Origin: Onchidella celtica
Lineage: Eukaryota > Mollusca > Gastropoda > Systellommatophora > Onchidiidae
Assembly (NCBI GenBank): GCA_963931925.1
Contig: OZ007570.1
Span: 54,221,880-54,285,879 of the forward strand
Direction: 5' to 3'
Length of the DNA stretch: 64,000 nucleotides
Shown here: in pieces, positions 23,001 to 35,000 of the stretch
How positions within the stretch are numbered: the first letter of the stretch is position 1
How the letters are laid out: the number at the start of each line of letters is the position of its first letter
Translations under genes and position numbers: made by a program
The notes under the pieces: generated by a model
The model's input: only the letters and a program-made list of their open reading frames with translations
What the model was told of the DNA's origin: nothing
The model's database searches: none

Positions 23001-26000
23001 TTATTTTAGGAGGTTCGCTGCCCTTGGCATTTACACCTCACTTTACTTGTTTTATTATTTCTTGTTCTGGCGGGGGGGGGGAGATGATATGGATAAATTT
23101 TAATCTATTAATTTCAATTTTGCCCGGGCAGCGGCCTTTCGGCCTGCTCTTTACGATTTCCAACTGCCAAGGTATCTTTAACGTGCGCAACGTGCACACG
23201 GGCCCTCTGAATTTTTTCGTCCTTATCCGAGAAGACTAGGTACTCGATCCTACCCCCCAATAGGACCAGGGACTTGAAAATATGAGAAAAATCCAATTTC
23301 CAAGAACTACTCGATCCTACCCCCCAATAGGACCAGGGACTTGAAAATATGAGAAAAATCCACTTTCCCACATGCCTGCACTGCCCGGGTTTAGAACCCG
23401 GGACCCTTGGCATGAGAGGCGAGCACCTTGCCTCTAGACCACCTTGTCCCCAACTGGACTCACTTGGACAGATCCACCATATTTATCACAGTAAGCAGCC
23501 CAGTGAAACAACCTCTGCACTGCCAAATCAACTTCCTTGCTAGCATCCGCTTCCTTCTGGCCAGTCATGGCTATTAACAGCTTGATAATTTCTTTACTGC
23601 GAGACTGCAAGTTTTCAGCAATGTAGTACATGATCTGAGCCTTCCCATGACCTTCCTTGCGGCCCCAGCTAGAAAGAAAAATGACAAGTATTATGGTAAC
23701 ATCAAAAAGTCTGAAGATATCAAAATGTCACACAGTGATAATCACAACCTTGATAATATGACCATTCAAGGGAACATGTACACTCTTTGATTGTATTTTT
23801 GAGTTCCTAAACTTGTTCCAACAAAGATAAAACAAACTTACAATTCACAGCCAAAATATGGCAAAAAGAAAAAGTTGTATTTAGCAAAGCCTCATATAAG
23901 AAATAATGTAGAAACTATAAAAACGCAAACAACTTAATAAATTGGTTTAACATTCTACAGATTTTTTCACTTGTTCAACTGATTTATCAGTTCAATTTTC
24001 CATCCTGTTACATTTTTTTCCTGATGAAGATCAATGACAATCGATTGAAAGCTTGATTTGTCTTCCCTTTCCCTTTGTGTTTTATTGTAACGTTTCTATA
24101 TTATTTCTTACGCGAGACTTTGCTACATACAACTTTTTCTTTTTGCCTTATTTTGACTTTGCTTCAAGTCTTGCTGTGACCCCACAGATTTTCTGTGGTT
24201 TTTATAATATTTCATCAATTTACTATTCACAGTGTATCTTTAAAATGAACACCAAGAGCTTAAAGGTGCACCAATGTTATAAGATTTGCTTGCAAGCAGC
24301 CCTGAATTGTAAACCTCAAATTCAATGTTTTAATCATCTATGAAGTATGTCATTTCCTGATTTTATCATTAAAATGACCACAACTTCTAGAAATTCCTGC
24401 AGGTCTACCTTTCAATACTCGTTACTTCCATTTCCAAAGCACACCAGTTCTTTTGGGTAATATAAATGCCTCTCTGTCTGATGAAATCTGAACAAAACAC
24501 CATTGTAAACCTCAAGACATGAATGTCTTCAAATCTTTAAAACCTTATTAAAATCAATCAGTAAAAATTATCCCAGTCATCTCATCTTCCCATACCATAC
24601 AAATGATCTTCAAAACAGTTTGGACGAACTATCCAGGATTTGTTGAGATTGTATATGGACATGAAACACTAAAATGTCATAATACTCACCCAGGTGCTGC
24701 TTTGACAGCTGCTTCCACAGCATTCCTGACATCCTTTCGACCTCCATCTGGCGCATGGCCTAGCACCTTTCCATCAGCACCAATTACTGGTCGACTAGCA
24801 CCTGAATCTGGCCTCTTTTGGCCTCCACCATAATACAGTTTGTAAGTCTTGTCAATACTGTGAAGGCAATTTAGCATGTGAGTCAAATACACTGGACAAT
24901 GTAGGAAAGAAGAATCTGGATCAGACACTCTTTAACAGCAGTGACAAAAGACTCATGTCATTCCATAGAAGGTTTTTTTTACAAATATGACTTCTTCCAG
25001 GATTTTTTAAAGAAATATGACATCTTGTAGGATTATTTTTTTTTGAAAAATGACTTCTTCCAGGATTTTTTAAAGAAATATGACGTCTTCTAGGATTTAT
25101 TCTTAGAAATTTGACTTCTGCTGTGTTATATATAGGATAATGATTATACAAAGGGCAAATTTTTCTGAAAATAAGTCAAATTTTCTTTGTGTCAGATTTA
25201 GTGATATTTAGTGGTGCATTGCACCAATATGTTAAAAAATCCTCATATAGAAATAAATTTTGTGAACTTTCATTTTGTGCATCTAAAATGTTTTAACTAA
25301 TTGATAACTGACACTACTATTTTAACTTTAGAAGGGTGGTTTTTATACAATAACATACCTTATACACCCATAAAGAAAATGTACAAACCTGGGTGAGTCT
25401 CCTTCCCCAGAAATCTGAGCAGTAGGAAGTAAGTCAGAATTTGATGCTGCTCCAAACTTTTTCAGATCCACAGTGGCAGTAACAGCCTGAGGGCGACTTT
25501 GCCAGATAGGCTGAACAAACTCAAATAAACCCTGAAAGGAACAACCAACAATAGTGAAGCATGATAAAACAGTATCTGCATGGATGGAAAACAACTGGGA
25601 ACCATCAATGTCTCTGTAAATATCAATTGCTGTGCTGGTTCACATACAGTGAAATTTGTAACACTGGTCAGCATTTGCCACAATAAGGTAAATTTCATGC
25701 CATAACTCTATGGGAACACTTTTTCATTTTTCCTCATTCAGAATCCTATGCTGATATTTGAGGCAAAACAGACTATCCCATTTCATCGAGGAAACGTTTT
25801 TTGCATGCCACTAGAAGTGACAATTCACTTGGTAAGCCAAGTGCAAAATTTCACCAAAATACATCGCTGTTTTTGTTGCCCCTGAATTATAAAAAACATT
25901 CTAGAATTGCCCAGTTCCCAAGGGCCTGGAATGTCCTTGTACAGATACGATGGTCTGCCGACCAAAGAACTGAAAATTTCACATCTTTGCCACCATCTGT

Positions 26001-29000
26001 TTCATTCTACTCCTATTTCATTTCATCCCATTCTGTCCGAAACAACTCACCTCTTTGCCCCCACTCCTACCAAAGCCACTCTGCTTACAGCCACCAACTC
26101 CTGCAGCAGCATCCAAAAGATTATGAGAGTTGATCCATACAGTGCCACACTGAAGCATTGATGCTACTTCCAGGGCTACTGTCACATTCTCTGTCCACAC
26201 ACTGGCTGCAGTGCCAAATACTGAATGATTTGCTAAAGTTATACCTTCTTTCACCGTCCTGAATGGAACTGCAACTAACAATGGTCCAAAGACCTGAAAT
26301 AAAAGAGAATACAAAACGGATCTCATTCTCTCAATCTGGTAACGTTAGTGAGAAATTATTCTCCTTAAATCTTTGAATCTTTGACAATGAAAACAAATAA
26401 TAGCTACTTCAACTTCATTTCTTTTTGCCCGAAATAAGAGGTGCTTTTTACAACTGATCTGCCTATTTAAGTGTGTGTTGTAGATAAAATTTCTGTCACT
26501 GCCACAAAATATATAATCTCACAGTAAAAGGTGTATCAAACTGAACAGGAGAATTAGTTGTGGCAACAAATACATCCTGAATAACTTTTCTGAAAACAAC
26601 CATCCAAATAAGCAAAGCATTTATTGAACTCTCAGTAGCTCTTTACGTTGAAAATCAGGTTTTCCAGTAAAAATGTTTTCTTCAGCTCATTTTCATTTAA
26701 ACAACACACCCCCCCCCCCCACCCCCCAAGCCTTTTTTTTTTTTGTTTTTTTAACAATTCGCATTACTCCTCAAGCACTGTTTTTCAAAACTGCCTAACT
26801 GAACAATTTCAGTCCAATTGCAAATATTAACAACTCATACATTCCTTGCAAACAATAACTGTCATACAAATCTTACTGAACAGTCCCAATTTCTCTTTGC
26901 ATCTTCGCAATCCGGTCACAGACTTCTGGAAGTTGTCATTCCTACTTCACAATAACACAACTGGCTTTACAAAACACGACCCTCACTCTCTATTCACATT
27001 GATCTTGGTGATCTCAGAGTGACTTGACTATCTCTCCTATATGATATTATTTCAGAAATCTGACTCACATCCTTTCCCAAATTTTACCCACCCTAAATGT
27101 TATTTCCCTTGAATTCCTACCATGTGCAGTGACATGCCCAAATCATGCTAGAGACATTTCTTATTACCTCTTTTACATAAACTTGAGAGGAAGTCTGGAT
27201 ATTTTCAATCAACACTGGTGGGATGCAGTTGGGTTTGTTTGAAGGCTGAGGGCAAGCTCTGAATATCTGGCAAAGTAATATATACAAAATAACAACAACA
27301 CAGTCATTGCTTTACCCACAGCGCCGAAAACCCGGTCGTTTAGTTTGGCCACCGAGCGCCCTACTGGGTCATCGCGACCGGGGTCAGCAACGGGCCACTA
27401 CACCTGCAACGGGCAGCGCTTTGCGCGGGCGAATTAGATCAAATTGGTACTATTATGATTTATCACCTTGCATTGTAACCAGGGCCGTAAGAATAACCAT
27501 CTTGACGCACGTGAGACGTAAGGCTTTGAATTTTGCAGTGTGAAAAGTAGAAGAAGATAGCTTTTATAGTTTTGTAATGGCAAGTAGGGAAAAACTGTAC
27601 ATTTTTGCTGAAGAATATCTAATACCTACTCATTTTAAAGTTACATAACAAAAAAAGTGCTCAACACAAGGCACCAAAATTACAGTCAAATGGAGGACAA
27701 GACATGTGTTCATGCCCTGACGAAAAGGCATCGTTGTCGGTGGAATAGTAATCCACATACAGATGATTTATTTTACATCTGTACTCAGTAGTGTCAATAT
27801 TTACATCCCATAACAAGCCGTATATTTTATTATACATTGTTCTTCAAATACAGCATGATTTAAGTATTATCCTAAGCACAATAATGAGTATGGGCAGCAT
27901 TTTTCAAGTTGTTTTGCGACTGGCGTGGTCAGTACTCAGCGATGGCGCAATTTGAAGAATATGTGAAATCAAAACTTGCGTGAGTTTCTCCATTCTGTAC
28001 GTCAGTGATTTCTTGAACGCGTTTCTCGCTTTGCTAGTGGCTGTTGACTAATCGCTGTCTCTTGCTCTCCCGGCAGAGGCAGGCCCAAAACCATATTGTT
28101 TTATGAATGAAATGCAGTCATGTTCTAATGTATGTTGCTTTGGAATGACTTTATTTCGAAAATGCCTCCCGAGCAATGTCATGTAGGTCTCTGTTGCTGT
28201 TTAAATTACAGGAGTCGATGCTTCCGCCCCGTGTGCACTATGTACAACATTATGAATTTGACTACATGATGTGATTGCGCTGGCCGCTGTTTCATTAGTG
28301 ATTGTGCTTACGTCGGTAGTATTATTGACTGAATTTATGTCAAGGTCGAGACTGTTGCTAGGCAATTCTAGGCGTTGAACGTTTCATACAATCTTCAAAT
28401 GAGACAGCGTTGATGCATACTACACTGGTTGACTGTTTTATGACTATCAAAAGAACACCAAATCATTCCGCCTCGGCTTGCTAGCTCTCGCACGTTCTTT
28501 ACTGAAGTAGAGTTGAAGTGTTATCGGTTATTCTTAACGAGCACGTACGACGGATAAACTTCAAATGTCTGTCATTTAAATCGTCACTGATGTCTTCCTT
28601 TTGAGTCGTTTCTGCGTTTTGTCGCATTTTCCATTCCACAAATTCTTCAAAGTTTGTTGAGTGAAGAAAATGTCTTCCGCATGTATGGGTCACAGTGTAG
28701 TTGATGTAGAATGAAACGCATCAGCAGAATAATACACCAGCAACAGGATGTAAACTGATATTGTCCAGCAACGAGAGTTCCGACAAGCAAGAAATTTTCA
28801 GGTATGAAACGGGAAAAGGTCTGTAACACAAAAAACCAAAGTTCATGGCAATCTATTGAGCCGTTTGGAAGCAATCAATCAAGAAATACACCACTTAAAA
28901 AACAATTTTTAGTGAATTCGGGCATATCATAAACACACAATAGCATGAAAACGGGACATCGCACTGACATCGGATTTTCACAGACTGAGAGAAGAGAAGT

Positions 29001-32000
29001 TGTGCTTTTGTATTTTAGCGGCATTTTTGGTGTTATAAGTGAAGAAATTAGAGTTAATTAAGTCGTAAATACGCCCGTGTCATCACTAGCGGCTAGTCTG
29101 TAACTGATGCCGTAGCCCGCGGCGTGTGGCCTCGGCGTACCCCCCAATTAGATGCGGTCAGCGTGCGATTTTATGGGTGGCCCGGGACCGAACTAAGTGG
29201 CTTGTTTTTGAGTGGAATTCGGCGCTGTGTACCACAACTCAATGATCATGGCTAAAAATAGTAAACAAAATTGTCAGATTAAGTCAGTTGCCAAAGTTAA
29301 GCATGAGAAATTTAAAGAGAAACAACAATATACATCAGTAATTTAGTACAACAAATGTTTGGAAAGCTGGTCACTCTAGTATGCTTTTGATTCTGAATAA
29401 CGTGATCAAAATTTTAATACGCTCCAAATATCAAATTATGTCAAATACAAATCACAAAGTTCTCCAATTCCCTTGTGGCAAGATGGTTCAGAAATGTATG
29501 CACCTCTTTAGCCATGGTTTGTCCATGACTGCGACCATGGAGATTATTAGCAGGGACACTTGAAATAGTTTTGACATGCTTTAAACTGAATGTAGCAATA
29601 AACACATAATTCTAATCCGAAGTCTGAGAACAAAGATTTCCTATCTCTGTACTACACATAATTGTTACCTCAGCACCCTCTGCTTCTGCTTTGGATATCA
29701 GCTGGGTAAAGTGTTGGACAGCACTGCTACTGGCCAAGGCTCCCTGATCATTGTTTTTGTCCATGTTGTCACCAACAGTTAGTTTGGACATTCTCACTTT
29801 CAGTTTCTTGATAACTGGGGCATATACAGTTTCTTGGATCAGAAGTCTGGAGCCAGCATGGTTGGACTAGAAAGACAGGTACAAATTTTACATCTCAAAT
29901 TTTTGTAATAAAGATGGAGTCAAACACTGCTGAATGCAAGTCCACAACTAGATTAATAATTATACAGAAAACAATGAGAAATAAAACAAATTCCATATCA
30001 AAATTATTTGTAATCAGCACTGTAGAAATATAGGAGCACTTTGTTTAAAATGTGAAATGTAAGTATTGTTAGACAAAGGTAACAGTAAAAACTCTTTCTC
30101 TCACCTGCCCTGAATTGAAAAAGGCAGCCTCAACAATCCCTTCCACAGCACTATCTAGGTCTGCTTCTTCAAATACTAAAATAGGACTTCTGCCAGAAAG
30201 TTCCAAAGACAGACTTTTGCCACTTCCAGCTGTCTCTCTTCTCAAAGTTTGACCATCCTGAATCAACCAATAATCAATTGTGCATTAAGTTTATCATGAA
30301 ACATTCATTTTAAATGAATTTTTGATTAAAGTACACAGCAACCACAGAAAGATTTCTCAATGACTAGACCGTCTCCATGCAATTCATCAAATGAATTTAT
30401 CAGTAAAACAAGAAAATGTTTTGAAATCATGTGAACAAACAAACATTTCACACAAAAAAAGAACCTTATACAACAAACTATGATCCAGATCATTTGGTCA
30501 TTTGTAAACTGGACTTCACACTAGTTTGACGAAATGCTGACAACGTTGCAAATGAAAATACATCTGAAATTACATAAGATTAAACTTACTGCAATGCCTC
30601 CACAAAATGCCACCTTGTCCACATGCCCATGTGAGGTGAGTAAATCATGAGAAGCTCCAGTTACCACATTCAATACACCCCCTGGCAAGCCTGCTTGAGC
30701 ACAAACTTCAGCAAACAGCAGAGCACACAGGCGTGTGTGAGTGGATGGCATGACGACAACTGTGTTGCCAGTGGCCAGTGCCGCACTGACATATCTGGCC
30801 AGCTGAAGAAGAAGACACGTCCAGTGTGGAACAACCACTGTTACTCCTGAAAGATTGAAGTTTCGAAGAACAGAATTAGTTCCCCCTTAAGCTAAATGTT
30901 CATAACATGAAAATAAGAGAATGCTGCTTTCAGACAAAACAGGAGAATGCTGTAATGCATTTCGCTTCTAAAATTCTGCCTCGTTTTGTGTCCAACATAT
31001 TGTCAACTGTTGACTGAGAACTGACCAAACAGATAGCCTTGTGAGTGATCAGCTGAGAGTTCAGTTGTTGCTGAGTCTTTTAATTTAACTGGCACTTCCA
31101 TTTCAAGTGTTAAACACACCAGACTGATTGAGTGATATCTATTGTGGAATGGTCCAAGTCATCAATATAATAACTTTTTGTGGATTTAAGATACAAATTT
31201 GAACAGATAAAACCATTCATTAAAATCCTGTACCCTCAATTGTCCCTATTAATACTTGTTTGTCGGAATCCATTGTCACGAGTGGAGTGAGCGGGATTCA
31301 AGGATTACGGGGGCATGGAAGTGTAGGATTGACTCACGGGATAGTGAGGCTGCTCACCTATATTGACTTCTGTTAGTTAACGTTAAAGCGTGCATGTTGT
31401 GAGTGAAGTTGAGGCGTAGTAGAGGCAAAATCTGAATAGTCAGATCACTGCAAGTTAAGAGGTCCCAGGGGACAGACGTGAGATCAGAGCAGTCGGGAGA
31501 TTGTTGTGTGTTTTCCAGTGATGACTGGTAGGTTGAACTGTGATTGATAATTATGATGATTGATGTACTAGATTCTCCTATGACCATGATGTAAATAAGT
31601 TATATGTGAGGACTGTGAAAGTCATTGATTACTGTGTATAGAGATGTGCGCAATGAGCGATAGATGTAAGTTAGGATCATGGATTCGTAGCGAGTCTGAG
31701 TACGGTGTGACACGGTGGAGGTGTGTTACCGTAAGATGTGTGGTGAGTGAAATGTGGACTATGGTGTGTACGCTTGATAGTTCGTAATGAGTGGTGAAGT
31801 GGATAGTAATTGTATGGTGTTATAGAAATGTAATGTTATTCTTGTAGGTGCCGGGGTCGGGCAGAGACGCCACCCGCGGTGAGCGGACTTGTGCCGGGGT
31901 TGGGCAGAAGGCTACCCACAGGCCGCCTGAGTGAAGCTGTCGCGCAGGACAGCGGGAGCACATGAGTCGTGGCAGTCTGGCCACAGACAGGGACGTTGTT

Positions 32001-35000
32001 ATTGTCCTTATTGCTATTACGATGTTAATGTGCTATTACGATGTTAATGTGCCATTGAGAATATAATGTGCTATTGAAATAGTAATGTGCTGTTAAGACC
32101 TCGAGGGGAGATTGAGATACAGAGATTAGGTTGAGCAGGCGCCAATAAGAGAGGCCAGCAAGTAATATATATATAGATGTGAGGCTGAGGCCAGAGCATA
32201 TTTTAGAAAGTATTATCGGGTTGCGGACCCGTAGAGGAATGAATGTCGGGAGTGCTGACCATTGTATGGTATTTGAATTGAATAATGTAATGCACGTATC
32301 TCTTTATCTTTATGTTTAATAAATGTGTGAGTCTGATGGGTTGTTCTGTTAAGTGTTATTGTCATGATTCAGATGTTGTTAAAACTCACGCAGAGAGTGA
32401 GTTGTTGTTGTTTTACCAGGGCCATGAGAAATTGGCTGGTGGCCTTGAACGGCCCTCGCGAATTATAGTTGGTGAGTAAATAAATGTAAAGTTAAACTGT
32501 TAGATGCACGCTTGTCGGTTTTAATGTTCGTAATTAATAAGTAATGGAGTAGGGGTGAAACAAGGTGGGGATAGTTGACATTGTTAAGTATGACTAGACA
32601 AGTTTTTGCACGTTAACTGGCTGGTAGAATAGTGCAGACGTATTACTACAATTAAAATGGTGGGAGGTTTCGACCTATGAGGTAGCTGAACTAATTGGGC
32701 CAGCGGACTAGCACGCTGGGTAGTTAGTATAAAACATCGTGTAACGTTCAGATTTGGTGAATACAGACGAGCAGAAGCATCGTGTCGTGAAGTATCTCCG
32801 GTTGGCCAGTACATGAACTGTGTGGTTTGAAGACTAGAAGTCCTTGCTAACGGACTGACTGAGCTCTAGAAAGAAAGGTCTGAGTGGGCTGACCTTTGAA
32901 AGCCCATGCTGCGCTATTTTGATGTTCGCGCCTACCAGTAGGCGTGACCAATGGTAATATATCTTATTAGTTCAAGCATAATAGAAGATCAGAGATAGAG
33001 AGAGAACCACAGCCTCATAGGAAGTCTAAGGAAACCCCAGCTGGCACTCGACGACGAGTGGCCTGTGTTATAGCATTATTTCCATAGTATGATTGAAGTA
33101 ATATGGCACATTGTTGATGAATTGAATAATGATTGTGCATATATATAAATAGTTTTTTGCAACTGCGTAATTACCTACAAGCCGAAGTGTGCTTCTGTAG
33201 GCTTGGAACGTACTGGGCTCTCCTAACATTCAAGCCCATATGATTTAGGGAGAGTTTGCCTGGCGACTGGCCAGTGGCGACTCTACTGTCACTTTAAATT
33301 GATATCTAGTTTCGTATAATATACCTATTTGCTATTGATTGCAGTACATCCAATAAGGAACCATAATTACATGAAATATCATAGATTAAGTTAGTAATTA
33401 GAATTTATTGCTTTGAATATACCTCTATTGTCTTTTGTTTTGTTTATTAATATTTATGTAAAACATGGCCTGACCGGCCTGACATATATATATACTCTAG
33501 TTGTTTAATACTTTTCTTGTGTGGTTGTGTCCGAGTGTGAGTTAGCTGCCTCTCGTGCAGTCGAATGCTCCCCAAGACCCTAACTCTGCTCGTGACAGTT
33601 ATACGTGTTCGTTCGTGATTGTTGTCCTGTTATAATTATTACATCTCCCAGTCTGGGATTTGTGACATCCATCCTCCTTTCCCCAACATCTATGTCACAC
33701 CAATTTAGTTGTGAAATACTGTAGAAGGAAGCTCAAACACACCCATATAATACTCCTCTATCTTCCATTTCCTAATTTGTCAAGGAACTTTGATGATCAC
33801 TGTTCCTAATGAAATAAATCTTCAAATTTCATGTAAGTCTTTCTGTAGTTCTCACCTCGTGGCTTCCAGCCTTTCATTTCCACATCCATAACCTGGGCCC
33901 AGCCTGCATGATGATACACGTGTCTGATAACTGCAGGAATATCTGTACCTCTGGCCTCCCTACTTGGCTTCCCACTGTCCAAGGCCTCTACAACAGCCAA
34001 GAGAGACTGATGTTTCTGAAGATTTCTGGCAATCCTGTATACAGAACAGAAATCATAGTCTGGCTCAGAATTAATTCTTCATATTCTCTGTTCAAATTGT
34101 TTCTTAGTATTCTTCTCACCACTCCATGTGTACACACATTGTCGAGGTGAAGTGATTTGCATGCTCTTACTATCCCAGGAGCTGTGCCAACAGGGGCCTT
34201 GTGTCCCTGATAGGTTCAACTGACTGGATTGGTCCATGGGGTTCAAGAGTAATAAACAAGGTATCTATGATATACTGATTGTTATGGGCGACTTCAATGT
34301 CAAGATCAGCTTGACAACAAAGGGACAGAAAGATTGGACAACATAGAATTGGAGAACTAACTCAAAATGGGGAGAAACTCATAGAACTATATGAAGCACC
34401 CAATATGTACACAGCCAAGACAATTTTTTCCCCACAAAGTCAACTCCCCAGATGACAGAACCAGATTAACCATTTCATGCTAAACAGGAGATACCGGTCA
34501 TGCATTCATGATGCTAGAGCATACAGAAGAGCTGATGATGGAAGCTACCACTGCCTCTGGCATAGCCGGGGTCAAGTTGAAATTAAAAAGAGCTACCAAT
34601 CAGAAGGAGAAGAATAGGGAAATCAACTCAAAGAAACTAAATGAGGCCAGTACTGAGGAAAATTTCAACTGGAACTGAGAATAAATTCAGTTTACTACAG
34701 TTTGTTGAGGGGAGACACTGGGAGCAAGACACTGGCAACATTTAAAAAACATAATAGTTGAAAGTGTAAGTAATGCAGGCAGCAGGATACAAACAAACAG
34801 TGCAAGCCATGGATGATAGATGACACCTGGAAGAATATTCAAGACAGAAAACAAGCAAAACTCAAAGTCATCGGTACAGAAAATGGAAGAGATGCAGCTT
34901 CAAAAGAAGCCAAAGAATTGTATAAGTAGGCCAACAGTAAGGTTAATGTCAAGTGCAAAAGCAGACAAAAGAAAGTACATACTTGCTCTTGCAGATAAGG

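Noticed and set aside
24921..25151. 76-codon minus-strand ORF with repeated SLKNPGRSH
   Set aside because: By-product of the intron 10 minisatellite.
30590..30838. Bacterial aldehyde dehydrogenase by transfer
   Set aside because: It is one exon of a 14-exon gene with animal splice sites and ALDH16A1-specific flanking exons.
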